Shown: positions 50,094 through 59,912, counted from the first letter of the stretch. The stretch: 64,000 nt of DNA from Pelomonas parva (GCF_043555835.1 NZ_JBIGHV010000003.1:124001-188000); one strand, 5' to 3'. Notes: generated by a model not told the origin, from the sequence alone. A program made the numbers and translations.

Positions 50094-51041
50094 TCAGGGG
50101 CAGGTCGCGCACCCGGCCGCCACCAGCCATGGGTCCTTGTCCTCGCCGCCGAAGATCTCCAGCAGGAAGTCGAGAAAGGCCCGTGTGCGCGCCGGCACGT
50201 ACTTGCGGCTCGGCATGCCGGCCCACAGCGTCGTGTGGAACAGGCGCCACTGCGGCATGACGCGCTCCAGAGCCTGCTCCAGCAACGCGTCCTCCACCAT
50301 GAAGCTGGGCAGCCCGGCCACGCCCAGGCCGTGCAGCGCGGCGGCGTAGTTGGTGTCCAGGTGGCTGGTGGACAGCGCCGCGCGCGAGGGCACGATGGGC
50401 AGCGTGATCTCCTCGCCGCCGTCGCCGCGCTGCAGCGTCAGCCCGCGCTGCAGCGCCGAACTGGGCGGCAGCAGCGCGTCGTGGGTCTTCAGCTCGCTGG
50501 GGTGCAGCGGCCGGCCGCGCTGGTCAAGGTAGTCCGGCGACGCGCACATGATGAACTCGCTGCGCGCCAGGCGCCGGGCGATGAAGTCGCCGTCCAGCGG
50601 CTCGCGGGACAGCAGGATGGTCAGGTCATAGCTGTCGTCCACCGTGGCGACCGGGCCGGGGGACGTGATCTCCAGCGTCACATGCGGAAAGTCGCGGTGG
50701 AAGCGTGGCAGGTGCTTGGCGATCTGGTGCACGGCGATGGCCGGCGGGCACAGCACGCGCAGCAGGCCGCGCACCTCCTGCGTGGCCGAGGCCGCCAGCG
50801 CCGCCGCCTCGTCCACATCGGCCAGGATGCGCCGCGCGCGCTCCAGGTAGGCGTCGCCGATCTCCGTCAGCGCCAGGCGCCGCGTGGTGCGATTCAGCAG
50901 CCGCGTGCCGAGATGGTCCTCCAGCTCGGCGATGAGGCGGGTGACGACGGCCGGCGCCAGGTCCAGCGCCCGCGCCGCGCCGGCAAAGCTGCCCTCGTCG
51001 ATGACGCGGACGAAGACCTTGATGGCACGGAGTTGATCCAT
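50094..51041 (-). CDS. LysR-family transcriptional regulator
   Basis: 315 residues from the ATG at 51041. MDQLRAIKVFVRVIDEGSFAGAARALDLAPAVVTRLIAELEDHLGTRLLNRTTRRLALTEIG is the LysR DNA-binding domain, of the CrgA-like group, and the effector domain follows to the end. The final GCATCP tail is unusual. It lies 13 bp after the M20 peptidase gene on the same strand and may be co-transcribed with it. An in-frame start 34 codons earlier would overlap the peptidase gene and is not supported. Confidence 0.9.
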   Translation of the reverse strand: MDQLRAIKVFVRVIDEGSFAGAARALDLAPAVVTRLIAELEDHLGTRLLNRTTRRLALTEIGDAYLERARRILADVDEAAALAASATQEVRGLLRVLCPPAIAVHQIAKHLPRFHRDFPHVTLEITSPGPVATVDDSYDLTILLSREPLDGDFIARRLARSEFIMCASPDYLDQRGRPLHPSELKTHDALLPPSSALQRGLTLQRGDGGEEITLPIVPSRAALSTSHLDTNYAAALHGLGVAGLPSFMVEDALLEQALERVMPQWRLFHTTLWAGMPSRKYVPARTRAFLDFLLEIFGGEDKDPWLVAAGCATCP

Positions 51042-51054
51042 CCCTGCTCTTCGA

Positions 51055-52530
51055 TCAGGGATGGGCGGCCATGACCTGCGCGACGGCGGCGGTGAGACGC
51101 TTGCCGTAGGGCACATGCAGGAACTCGTTCGGCCCGTGGGCATTGCTCTTCGGGCCCAGCACGCCGCAGACCATCATCTGCGCCTGGGGGAAGCCCTTCT
51201 GCAGCATGCTCATCAGCGGGATGGTGCCGCCCTGGCCGATGTAGCCCACGGGAGCACCGAAGTGGGCCTGGCTGGCGTCGTCCAGTGCCTGGCTGAGCCA
51301 GGGCGACAGGTCGGGCGTGTTCCAGCCGGTCGCGCCGTAAGCCCCGGCGCGGCCGTCGGGCGTGAACGTGACACGGGCGTTGTAGGGCGCGTTGTCCTCC
51401 AGCAGCGCCTTCAACTCCAGCGCCGCCGCATTGCCATCGACCAGCGGCGGCAGGCGCAGTGACAGCTTGAACGCCGTGTAGGGCCGCAGCACGTTGCCGG
51501 CATTCTTCAGCTCGGGGAAGCCATCGACGCCGACCACCGACAGCGTCGGCCGCCAGGTGCGGTTGAGCAGCACCTCGACGGGGTCGCTGGTCACCGGCAG
51601 CACCGGGCCGCCGTCCGCGCCGCAGGCCCAGGGCATGCGCTTGTAGACCTCGTCCTTCAGGATGGCCGCCGTGGCGCGGGCCTGGTCGAGCCGCGCGCCG
51701 GGGATTTCGCAGTGGAAGCTCTGCGGCAGCAGCCGGCCGGTGGCGCTGTCCTCCAGGCGGTCCAGCACATGGCGCAGGATGCGAAAGCTCGACGGCACGC
51801 AGCCCGAGGCGTCGCCGCTGTGGATGCCCTCGGTCAGCACCTCCACCTTCAGCACACCCGACACCATGCCGCGCAGCGAGGTCGTCAGCCACAGTTGGTC
51901 GTAGCTGCCTGCGCCGGAGTCCAGGCAGACGACCAGCGACACATTGCCCAGCCGCGGGCGCAGCACGTCCAGATAGGCGGGCAGGTCGAAGCTGCCGCTC
52001 TCCTCGCAGGTCTCGATGAGGCCGACGCAGCGCGGGCGCGGGATGCCCTGCCTGTCCAGCGCCATGATGGCCGTCAGCGACGCGTAGACGGCATAGCCAT
52101 CATCCGCGCCGCCACGGCCGTAGAGCAGGCCGTTCTCGTACTTGGGCGTCCAGGGCCCCAGGTCGTTGCGCCAGCCGCTGAACTCGGGCTGCTTGTCCAG
52201 ATGGCCGTAGAGCACGACGGTGTCGTCGCTACCGGCCTTGGTGCCCGGCACCTCGAAGAAGATGACCGGCGTGCGGCCGGGGATGCGCACGACTTCCAGC
52301 TTGAGGCCGGCGACCTTCTGGCCCTCAACCCAGGCGGCGGCCTGCGTCAACACCTTCTCGATGTGACCGTTGGCTGCCCAGTCGGCGTCGAACATCGGGC
52401 TCTTCGCCGGGATGGCGATGTAGTCGGTCAGTGCGGGGACGATTTCTTCGTCCCAGACGCGGGCGGCAAAGTCGCCCAAAGCGCTGGCTTCGTCAGCCTG
52501 CAAGGGGAGGTTGGGGTCTCGTGCGTTCAT
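51055..52530 (-). CDS. M20-family metallopeptidase (dipeptidase type)
   Basis: 491 residues. Zinc-binding landmarks are VVLYGHLDKQP (His and Asp), GRGGADDGY (bridging Asp), and IETCEESGS (catalytic Glu and ligand Glu). A dimerisation insert lies at about 220-380, and a final histidine in AHGPNEFLHV. The sequence resembles cytosolic non-specific dipeptidase/carnosinase-like members. It probably hydrolyses dipeptides or related amides in the cytoplasm. The gene is upstream of the LysR regulator and divergent from a GGDEF gene. Confidence 0.9.
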   Translation of the reverse strand: MNARDPNLPLQADEASALGDFAARVWDEEIVPALTDYIAIPAKSPMFDADWAANGHIEKVLTQAAAWVEGQKVAGLKLEVVRIPGRTPVIFFEVPGTKAGSDDTVVLYGHLDKQPEFSGWRNDLGPWTPKYENGLLYGRGGADDGYAVYASLTAIMALDRQGIPRPRCVGLIETCEESGSFDLPAYLDVLRPRLGNVSLVVCLDSGAGSYDQLWLTTSLRGMVSGVLKVEVLTEGIHSGDASGCVPSSFRILRHVLDRLEDSATGRLLPQSFHCEIPGARLDQARATAAILKDEVYKRMPWACGADGGPVLPVTSDPVEVLLNRTWRPTLSVVGVDGFPELKNAGNVLRPYTAFKLSLRLPPLVDGNAAALELKALLEDNAPYNARVTFTPDGRAGAYGATGWNTPDLSPWLSQALDDASQAHFGAPVGYIGQGGTIPLMSMLQKGFPQAQMMVCGVLGPKSNAHGPNEFLHVPYGKRLTAAVAQVMAAHP

Positions 52531-52619
52531 GGCGTACTCCTGACGGCGCGCTTGTGGCGCGCCTATGGACGGGCGGGTCAGTTTAGGCGCTTACATAATG
52601 CGCCGCCGCCCCTCCTCCC

Positions 52620-54395
52620 ATGCGCCTGACTCGCCTGTTCCTGCTGACTACCGGCCTGCTGCTGAGCCTGGTCTCCGCGCTGCTGCTGCGCTCCATCTGG
52701 GCCGACTGGCGCCAGGTGGATGCGGCCGAGCTGGGCCTGGCGGCCATGCAGCGCGCCTACCTGGGCATGAAGGTGGCCGAGAAGGCGTCGGCCGAGCGCG
52801 GCCCCGCCATCCCGGTGCTGAACGACACCCAGCCCGCCGACCCGGCCAAGCGAGCCCGGCTGCAGGAGTTCCGCCGCATCACCGACGCCGCTTTTGACGA
52901 GGCGCTGGCCGCGCTGGCCGGCTCGACCGACCCCGTCTCGCTGTCCGCCCGCGCGCAGCTGGCCCAGGCCCGCCAGCAGCTGGACCGCGCCCGCGCCGAG
53001 GTCGACCGCGTCGCCGCCCTGCCCCATGCCCAGCGCAGCGCGCCCGGCCAGCGCCTGACGCGTGCGCCCATCGACCTGATGTTCGCCGTCATCGACACGG
53101 TGCTGGCCGGCGTGACCACGCAGTCCGCCGCCGCCGAGGCCGTCTACCCCGAACTGGCCATGCCGCTGGTCGGCGCGCGCTACGCGGCCGAACTGCGCGA
53201 GTACGCCGGGCGGCTGGGCTCGCAGTTCACGACGCCGCTGGCCACCGGCCTGCCGCTGGGCCGCGAGGAGCAGCGCGAGATTCCGCTGCTGACGGGCCGC
53301 ATCGAGCAGCTGCGCCAGCTCATCACCCTGCAGGCCCGCGCCGGGCGCGCCGAGCCTCCGCTGCAGGCCGCCCTCGCGAAGATGGAGGCGCAGTACTTCG
53401 GCGTCGGCCTGCCCTTCATCGCCGGGCTGACGGAACGCGGCTTGGCCGGGCGCGGCTACGGCATGGACTCGGCCACCTTCGTGGCGCTCTACGTACCGCC
53501 GATGAAGAGCATCGTGGCGCTGCGCGACACGATGTTCAGCGCGGCGCGCGACGCCGCCACCGCACGCGTCGCCGACGCCCGCTCCCGCATGGCCATCAAC
53601 GCCGGCCTGGGCCTGGCGGTGCTGTGCATCGAGCTGACCGTGTTCCTGCTGATACGCCGTCGCGTGCTGTCGCCGCTGCTGCGCATCACCCGCGCGATGA
53701 ACGCCGTCATGGCAGGCCACGACGTGCCGACGCAGACGCTGGCGCCGGTGGTGCGCAACGACGAGATCGGCGACATGAAGCGCGCCGTGGTGGCACTGCA
53801 AGCCGCCACGGCGCGCAGCCGCGCCCTGGAGGCCGAGCGCGAGCAGCTCATCTCCCAGCTGCGCCAGGCCAGCGACACCGACTTCCTGACCGGCCTGCTG
53901 AACCGCCGCGCGTTCACCGAGCAAGCGACCGGGCTGCTGGCACAGGCGCGCCGCCATGGCTGGCCGGTGGCGCTGATCGTGTTCGACCTGGATCACTTCA
54001 AGCGCATCAACGACGAGCACGGCCACCCGGCCGGCGACGCCGTGTTGCGCGCGGTGGCCGACCTGGCGCGCGGCCAGGTGCGTCGCGGCGAACTGCTGGC
54101 TCGCCACGGTGGCGAGGAATTCATCGTGCTGGCCGTGGACTGCCGTGCCGACGAGGCACTGCAGCTGGCCGAGCGGCTGCGCCTGACGCTGGCCGGCGCG
54201 CCCATCCCGCTGCCGGACGGCCGCACGCTGCAGGTGACGGCCAGTTTCGGCCTGGCGTGGGTGCAGCCGCGCCGCATCGCCGACCTAGACACGATGTACC
54301 GCGATGCCGACACCGGCCTCTACCGCGCCAAGTCAGCGGGCCGCAACTGCGTCCGCAGCAGCAGCGGCGACGGCGTCATGCCGGGCGTGAATTGA
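52620..54395 (+). CDS. Membrane diguanylate cyclase (GGDEF)
   Basis: 591 residues. A first membrane helix (about 5-25) and a second (about 332-353) enclose a long periplasmic helical sensor region. A HAMP domain (about 353-408, RRRVLSPLLRITRAMNAVM) and coiled coil precede the GGDEF domain with DTDFLTGLLNRRAF, FDLDHFKRINDEHGHPAGD and RHGGEEFIVLA. The GGEEF signature is complete and the RxxD inhibitory site is not evident, so it should make c-di-GMP. The signal is unknown. Confidence 0.92.
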   Translation: MRLTRLFLLTTGLLLSLVSALLLRSIWADWRQVDAAELGLAAMQRAYLGMKVAEKASAERGPAIPVLNDTQPADPAKRARLQEFRRITDAAFDEALAALAGSTDPVSLSARAQLAQARQQLDRARAEVDRVAALPHAQRSAPGQRLTRAPIDLMFAVIDTVLAGVTTQSAAAEAVYPELAMPLVGARYAAELREYAGRLGSQFTTPLATGLPLGREEQREIPLLTGRIEQLRQLITLQARAGRAEPPLQAALAKMEAQYFGVGLPFIAGLTERGLAGRGYGMDSATFVALYVPPMKSIVALRDTMFSAARDAATARVADARSRMAINAGLGLAVLCIELTVFLLIRRRVLSPLLRITRAMNAVMAGHDVPTQTLAPVVRNDEIGDMKRAVVALQAATARSRALEAEREQLISQLRQASDTDFLTGLLNRRAFTEQATGLLAQARRHGWPVALIVFDLDHFKRINDEHGHPAGDAVLRAVADLARGQVRRGELLARHGGEEFIVLAVDCRADEALQLAERLRLTLAGAPIPLPDGRTLQVTASFGLAWVQPRRIADLDTMYRDADTGLYRAKSAGRNCVRSSSGDGVMPGVN

Positions 54396-54475
54396 GCACG
54401 TGCGCTGACACCACCTCGCCCCATCGGGGAAAACGACGGCCCGACCGCCACGGGCCTGCACTTAGGCTCGACCTT

Positions 54476-55813
54476 ATGCGTTCACTGTTGCTGATGCTGG
54501 CCGCACTGCTGCTGACCGGCTGCGCCTCCGGCCCCAAATACACCATCGACGACGGCCGCAAGGTTGACGAGACGCTGCTGGCCGGCATGCGGGCCTATGG
54601 CGCCGGCGAGCGGCTGATGCGCCCGGCCATCGCCCGCAGCGCCGCGCTGCAGGACAAGGAATGCGACAAGCAGTGGGAGCTGCCGTTCGCGGTGGCCACC
54701 AGTGCCGGCTGGGACGAGAACGACCGCGTGGCCTGGGCGCGGGCGCTGCAGGTGGACGAACGGCTGACCGTCATCGCCGTGACGCAGGACTCGCCGCTGA
54801 CCGTCGGCACGCGGCTCAACCACATCGCCGGGCAGGCCAGCGACGACGGCGAGAAGCTGCTGGAATGGCTGGCCGAGGCGCGCGACGACGGCAAGCCCTT
54901 CACTGTCGGCACGGCGGCGGGCAAGGCGGTGCAGATCAAGCCCTTCGAGGTCTGCCGCGGCTACGCCCGCTTCGCGCCGCCCAACACGCCGCAGATGCAG
55001 GACTACCACTGGCTACTCAGCCTGCACCCGCTGGAGGTCATCCAGGCCGAGCCCACGCCCGACGAGGCGCTGTGGCTGGTGCTGTGGACGCAAGGCCTGT
55101 CTGAGGAGGGCGGGGCGCGCATGAAGACCTATCACTACGCGCTCAAGATCGCCGGCACGCTCTACAACCTGGCCACGCTGGCCTCGGGCGTCAAGGCCGC
55201 CGCGCTGGCCGCCGACGCCGCCATCAGCGCGGCCAAGAGCGCCGCCGCCAACGTGGCCAGCGACTTCCTGAAGCAGCAGCTCATCGAGCAGGGCCGCGCG
55301 CTGGCCGCGCAGCGAATCCGCGAGGGCCTGGTCGACGCCGCGCAAAACCTGACCCGCCAACAGGTGCTCAACGTCATGCAGGCGGCGGCCGCCAACCGCG
55401 GGTCGCTGTCGGGCATCTCGCGCATCGCCGCCACCAGCTTCGAGCGCGCCGACGCCTGGGCCTTCTCGCGCATGGCCGCCCTCGGCGCGCCGCCGCTGGC
55501 GGGCTTCACGCTGCACCAGAAGCTGCTGGAGCGCAGCCTGGCGCAGAACGCACTGCTGTTCGACGCCGACCGCCTGGCGGCGCTGAACAAGGTGGCCGCC
55601 GCGCGCGGCTTCGAGCGCGAGATCACCGCCATCCTCGGCGGCTTCCGCCCCGACGCGCTGCTGGCCGAGATCGGCGCCATGCCGCTGGCGTCCGCCCAGG
55701 CCAGCTTCTCCTTCGAAAGCGCGGACGACCCCGGCGCCGGCCGCTTCTCGCGCGGGCTGATCGACGCGATGCTGGAAATGCCCGCCGAGAGCGGCGCCCG
55801 AAAAAAACAATGA
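54476..55813 (+). CDS. Unknown lipoprotein with PDZ-like segment
   Basis: 445 residues, no named family recognised. MRSLLLMLAALLLTGCAS is a lipoprotein signal (LTGC, Cys16). Residues about 95-165 (LTVIAVTQDSPLTVGTRLNHIAGQASDDGEKLLEWLAEARDDGKPFTV) look like a PDZ domain. An alanine-rich region (about 225-270) is amphipathic, and MKTYHYALKIAG then ARMAALGAPPL-like stretches follow. No HExxH zinc motif is present, so an M48-type protease is not supported. The stop overlaps the MORN gene start by ATGA, so the two products probably work together. Confidence 0.7.
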   Translation: MRSLLLMLAALLLTGCASGPKYTIDDGRKVDETLLAGMRAYGAGERLMRPAIARSAALQDKECDKQWELPFAVATSAGWDENDRVAWARALQVDERLTVIAVTQDSPLTVGTRLNHIAGQASDDGEKLLEWLAEARDDGKPFTVGTAAGKAVQIKPFEVCRGYARFAPPNTPQMQDYHWLLSLHPLEVIQAEPTPDEALWLVLWTQGLSEEGGARMKTYHYALKIAGTLYNLATLASGVKAAALAADAAISAAKSAAANVASDFLKQQLIEQGRALAAQRIREGLVDAAQNLTRQQVLNVMQAAAANRGSLSGISRIAATSFERADAWAFSRMAALGAPPLAGFTLHQKLLERSLAQNALLFDADRLAALNKVAAARGFEREITAILGGFRPDALLAEIGAMPLASAQASFSFESADDPGAGRFSRGLIDAMLEMPAESGARKKQ

Positions 55814-57642
55814 CGAAGTTCGCCCTCCTCCTGTGCCTGGCCCTGCTCACAGGCACCGTGGCGCGGGCCCAGACGCCGCCATCACCGGCCGCTTCCTCAG
55901 CCTCGGCGCCCGACGCCGCCGCGCGCCCCGAGGCGCCCGCATCCGCCGCACCAGCCGCGTCCCTGTCGTCCATCGATGCCCAGTTGCCGCCGCCACCCGT
56001 CGCGCCACCCAGCTGTGCCCAGCTCACCAGCCGGGCGCTGTCGGCCGACCTGAAGGCCGCCACGGCGCAGTCACAGAACCAGCCGCTGCAGACCCTGGTC
56101 AAGCTCTACGAGGAGGCCGTGGCCCAGTGGGGTGCGGCCATCGCCACCTGCGACGGCCGCGCCCGCGAGCGCGCCCAGCGCAACCTGGCCGACAGCCAGA
56201 AGGCGCACGACGCGCTGGCCGAGAAGCTCCAGTCGGGCAGCCAGTGCGAGCACGCTCACCGCGATGCCACTGCGCTGCAGGAACTCGCGCGCGGCGCGTT
56301 CGGCGAGCGCCGCTTCGCCGAGGCCGCCAGCCTCTACCGCAAGGCCGAGGGCATGTGGGAGCTGGCCGCCGAGCAATGCTCCGGCAGCCAGCAGCAGACG
56401 GCCCAGGCGCGCCGCGAGCTGAGCGAGATCGACGGCCACAACGCCGAGTTCTGCGCGCCGCCGTTCGAGCGGGCGCGCGAGTTCTCCGGCAAGCTGCGCA
56501 ACAGCGGCGCCGCGCTGCCGCTGGCCGAGCGCCAGACGCAGAGCCAGATCGGCGAGACGCTGTGGCGCGACACCGCCGCCCAGTGCCGGGGCAACGCCCA
56601 GGAGCTGGCGACCAACCACGCCCAGGCGCTGGCACGCGAGCGGGGCACGCCCTGGGTGTCGACGCCGCTGCCCGGCGCACCGCCAACGCCCAAGCCGGCC
56701 CCCAAGCCCGCGCCCGCGCCCGCCATCGCCGTGGCCGCTGCGCCCAAGCCGGCGGCCGTTGCACCCGCCATCACCAAGCCCGCAGCGGCCGCCACCGTCG
56801 CTGCCGCCACGGCCGCCGTGGCCACCACGCCGCTGCGCCAGGCCACCGCCACGCCCGTCGTGCCGCTGACCACGTCCACCGCACCGCCCACAGCGGCGCC
56901 GGCACCCGAGACCAAGCTGTTCGACCGCACGGCCGGCGACACCCGCTACGTGGGCCAGTTCGTGCGCAACGACGACGACACCGTCACCGGCACGGGCCGC
57001 GTCGAGTGGAAGAACGGCGACGCCTACGAAGGCCCGCTGACGCGCAGCCAGCGCCACGGCGTCGGCGAGATCCGCTGGGCCAGCGGTCAGCGCTACAAGG
57101 GTGAATGGGTCAACGACCGCGCCACCGGGCGCGGCCTGATGGCGTTTGCCAACGGCAACCAGTTCGACGGCACGCTGGTGGACGGCCAGCCCGAGGGCGA
57201 GGGCAAGCTGACCTATGCGTCGGGCGACGTCTACACCGGCCAGATCCGCAACGGCCTGCCGCACGGCAAGGGCAGCTATGTCTGGATGAGCGGCCAGCGC
57301 TACGAGGGCGACTGGGTGCACGACAAGCCGCAGGGCGTCGGCAAGATGCGCTTCTCCAATGGCAACCAGTACGAAGGCCAGCTCGCCGCCGGCCTGCCGC
57401 AGGGCAAGGGCCGCATGATCTTCCCGAGCGGCGACATCTACGAAGGCGAGTTCGACAACGGCAAGGCCAACGGCCAGGGCAAGTACGCCTGGAAGAGCGG
57501 TGAGCGCTACGAAGGCGCCTGGGCGCGCGGCCTCAAGCACGGCCACGGCATCTTCCACTGGCCCAGCGGCGACCGCTGGGAGGGCGTGTTCAAGGACGAC
57601 GAGCGGACCGAGGACGGCCACACGATCCGCAAGGGGCATTGA
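55810..57642 (+). CDS. Exported MORN-repeat protein
   Basis: 610 residues. A signal peptide (about 1-21) is followed by a cysteine-containing helical region (about 60-290) and a proline/alanine/threonine-rich linker (about 290-375). The C-terminal part is about ten MORN repeats of 23 residues (about 380-600), such as YEGDWVHDKPQGVGKMRFSNG. MORN repeats bind lipids or proteins. It overlaps the PDZ-like lipoprotein gene, which suggests a joint envelope role. The 3' end is followed by a palindromic repeat. Confidence 0.85.
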   Translation: MTKFALLLCLALLTGTVARAQTPPSPAASSASAPDAAARPEAPASAAPAASLSSIDAQLPPPPVAPPSCAQLTSRALSADLKAATAQSQNQPLQTLVKLYEEAVAQWGAAIATCDGRARERAQRNLADSQKAHDALAEKLQSGSQCEHAHRDATALQELARGAFGERRFAEAASLYRKAEGMWELAAEQCSGSQQQTAQARRELSEIDGHNAEFCAPPFERAREFSGKLRNSGAALPLAERQTQSQIGETLWRDTAAQCRGNAQELATNHAQALARERGTPWVSTPLPGAPPTPKPAPKPAPAPAIAVAAAPKPAAVAPAITKPAAAATVAAATAAVATTPLRQATATPVVPLTTSTAPPTAAPAPETKLFDRTAGDTRYVGQFVRNDDDTVTGTGRVEWKNGDAYEGPLTRSQRHGVGEIRWASGQRYKGEWVNDRATGRGLMAFANGNQFDGTLVDGQPEGEGKLTYASGDVYTGQIRNGLPHGKGSYVWMSGQRYEGDWVHDKPQGVGKMRFSNGNQYEGQLAAGLPQGKGRMIFPSGDIYEGEFDNGKANGQGKYAWKSGERYEGAWARGLKHGHGIFHWPSGDRWEGVFKDDERTEDGHTIRKGH

Positions 57643-57646
57643 CGCC

Positions 57647-57740
57647 TGTAGGGCGGGTCGTGACCCGCCGTTGGGTGGCGCCAACCCGTCGACAAATTCC
57701 GTAGCCCGCCCCGAAACGGCGGGTCGCGACCCGCCCTACA
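57647..57740. repeat. REP-like nested palindrome between convergent genes
   Basis: TGTAGGGCGGGTCGTGACCC, extended by GCC, at 57647-57669 recurs inverted at 57718-57740 with one difference. Each arm is itself a palindrome (GGCGGGTCG/GACCCGCC). The whole 94 bp fills the gap between the MORN and GGDEF stops and can act as a bidirectional terminator. Confidence 0.75.
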
Positions 57741-57742
57741 AG

Positions 57743-58729
57743 TCAAGCCGCAAGACTCAGCCGGTCCCGGCCGGCATGCTTGGCGATGTACAGCGCCTCG
57801 TCGGCCGCCTGCATCAGCGCCTGGGCGCTCAGGTAGGGATGGGCCGGGCTGGCGGCGGCCAGGCCGATGCTGACGGTCAGGCTGCCCTCGCCGTCGGGCA
57901 GGCGCAGCGTGCGCAGGTCGTCGCGCAGCAACTCCAGCACGTTCTGCGCCTCGGCCATGCCGAAGCCCGGCAGCAGCGCGACGAATTCCTCGCCGCCCAG
58001 GCGGGCGACGACGTCGGTGTCGCGCTTGAAGCGCTCGTCCAGCAGCGCCGCGATGCGTTGCAACGCAGCATCACCGACATCCGCACCGTAGCGCTCGTTG
58101 AAGCGCTTGAAGTCGTCCAGGTCGATGACCGCCAGCGCCAGCAGGCCGCGCTGGCGCTGCGCACGCTTGAACTCACGGCGCAGCGCCTCGTCGAAGGCGC
58201 GCTGGTTGGCCAGGCCGGTCAGCGCGTCGGTGCGGGCGAGGCTGGCCAGTTCGCGCTGGTTGGCTTCCAGCGCCGTGTGGGCCTGCTCCAGCAGCAGGCG
58301 CTGCTGCGACAGCTCGCGCCGCAGCTCGCGGGCGTCCTGGTCCTGCTGCCACAGCGAGCCACGCACGCGGCGCATCGCGTGGCCGATGCGGTCCAGCTCG
58401 GCGGCCTGGCCCGGCGTGGGCGCCGCATCCTCGGGCGTCAACGGCAGCGGCGCGGATTCCATCGCCTCGCAGCCGGCCGCCAGGCGGCGCAGCGGGCGCA
58501 GCAGCATGGCCTCGATGAGCAGCAGCTGGATGGCGCTGAGCAGCAGCACCATCCAGCCGGCGCGCTCCCAGCCGCCAGCGACCGGCGCGAAGCCGCCCGC
58601 GCTCCACGCGAACAAGGCGACCGCGACGGCGGTCGCCAGCGGCACGGCCAGCATCAGCCGCCAGCGCACGGAGCTGAGCCGCCGCGGCATGGCGGGGTCC
58701 GAAGGCGGGGCAAGGGATTCGAGGTTCAT
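57743..58729 (-). CDS. Membrane diguanylate cyclase (GGDEF)
   Basis: 328 residues from the ATG at 58729 (MNLESLAPP); an upstream start would add 7 residues. Two membrane helices (about 25-45 and 56-76) are followed by a coiled coil (about 110-165) and GGDEF domain with RTDALTGLANQRAF, IDLDDFKRFNERYGADVGD and ARLGGEEFVALL. The signature GGEEF is complete. Sensor capacity must be in the short membrane part. It lies after a sister GGDEF gene, 97 bp away. Confidence 0.9.
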   Translation of the reverse strand: MNLESLAPPSDPAMPRRLSSVRWRLMLAVPLATAVAVALFAWSAGGFAPVAGGWERAGWMVLLLSAIQLLLIEAMLLRPLRRLAAGCEAMESAPLPLTPEDAAPTPGQAAELDRIGHAMRRVRGSLWQQDQDARELRRELSQQRLLLEQAHTALEANQRELASLARTDALTGLANQRAFDEALRREFKRAQRQRGLLALAVIDLDDFKRFNERYGADVGDAALQRIAALLDERFKRDTDVVARLGGEEFVALLPGFGMAEAQNVLELLRDDLRTLRLPDGEGSLTVSIGLAAASPAHPYLSAQALMQAADEALYIAKHAGRDRLSLAA

Positions 58730-58826
58730 GGGCGCGCCGGCAAGGCACAAATTGTCACGGCCTCGCCAGCGGCTGTGAGAGTTTCGGGCTCGGGGTTTGT
58801 CAGGGGGCGCGCGGCGGCGCCCAAGC

Positions 58827-59912
58827 TCACGCGGCTTCGCCCGCCGTGTCGGCGATGGTGCGGTTGCGCCCGGCGCGCTTGGCCTCGTAGAGCGCCCGGT
58901 CGGCCGCCGACAGCAGCTCGGCGAAGCTCACCGCGCCGGCCGGCAGCATGGCCAGGCCGGCCGACAGCGTCGCGCTGACCGTGCCGCCCTCGGGCGTGAT
59001 GAAGGGCGCGTCCTGCACCGTCAGGCGGATGCGCTCGGCCACCTCGCGGGCGCCAGCCAGGTCGGTGCGCGGCAGCAGCACGACGAACTCCTCGCCGCCG
59101 TAGCGGGCCGCCAAGTCGCCCGTGCGCAGCGAGCGTTGGATGAGGCCGCCGACCTGGCGCAGCACCTCGTCGCCCACCGGGTGGCCGTGGCCGTCGTTGA
59201 TGGCCTTGAAGTGGTCGATGTCCAGGAACAGGCAGGCCAGCGGGTAGCGGTGGCGCACGGCCTGGCTGAACTCGATGAGGCTGCGGTGGTCGAAGTAGCG
59301 GCGGTTGTGCACGCCGGTCAGGCCGTCGGTCATGCCGGCACGGCGCAGGCGCTCGCGGTTGAGCATGCTCTCGATGGCGATGGCTGCGATGGTGGACAGC
59401 CGATCCAGGAACTTGGTGCCCGAGGCGGCGTCGTAGCGCTCGGCGTCGTTGGCGCCGAAGTGCAGGCTGCCGATCAGCAGGCCTTGCCGGATCAGCGGCA
59501 GCAGCGCGCCCGAGCGCACCGGCGTGCCGTCGCCGAAGGCCTGGGCCAGCAGCGCCTCGCCATGGCCGGGGCCGATGAGGCGGGCCGTGCGCGCGGCGCC
59601 GAACAAGTCCTTCAGCGGCAGGTGGTTCTCCAGCAGCCGCGGCGCATGGGCCATGGGCAGGCTGGGCAGCGCGCGGCTGAGTTCGCCGTCGGGGTCCAGC
59701 AGCCACAGCTCGGCGGCGTCCAGGCCGAAGTCGGCGCGGCATTCCACCAGCAGCAGGTTGACCAGTTCCTCCATCGACTCGACCGCCATCAGGCGCCGCT
59801 CCAGCGCGTCGAAGCGATCGAGCTTGCGCTCGTTGGCCGTGGCGGCTTCGAGCAGGGATTGCAGCTGGCGGCGCAGCTCCTGGACCTGGGCTTGGGTGTC
59901 GACAGCGGTCAT
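58827..59912 (-). CDS. DUF484/GAF-linked diguanylate cyclase
   Basis: 361 residues. An N-terminal coiled coil (about 5-45) leads to a GAF-like DUF484 domain (about 45-190, FGLDAAELWLLDPDG and GALLPLIRQGLLIGSLHFGA). The GGDEF domain (about 195-350) has GMTDGLTGVHNRRYF, LDIDHFKAINDGHGHPVGD and ARYGGEEFVVLL. The protein is soluble and should sense a small molecule. Its ATG overlaps the stop of the pseudouridine synthase gene, so the two are coupled. Confidence 0.9.
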   Translation of the reverse strand: MTAVDTQAQVQELRRQLQSLLEAATANERKLDRFDALERRLMAVESMEELVNLLLVECRADFGLDAAELWLLDPDGELSRALPSLPMAHAPRLLENHLPLKDLFGAARTARLIGPGHGEALLAQAFGDGTPVRSGALLPLIRQGLLIGSLHFGANDAERYDAASGTKFLDRLSTIAAIAIESMLNRERLRRAGMTDGLTGVHNRRYFDHRSLIEFSQAVRHRYPLACLFLDIDHFKAINDGHGHPVGDEVLRQVGGLIQRSLRTGDLAARYGGEEFVVLLPRTDLAGAREVAERIRLTVQDAPFITPEGGTVSATLSAGLAMLPAGAVSFAELLSAADRALYEAKRAGRNRTIADTAGEAA

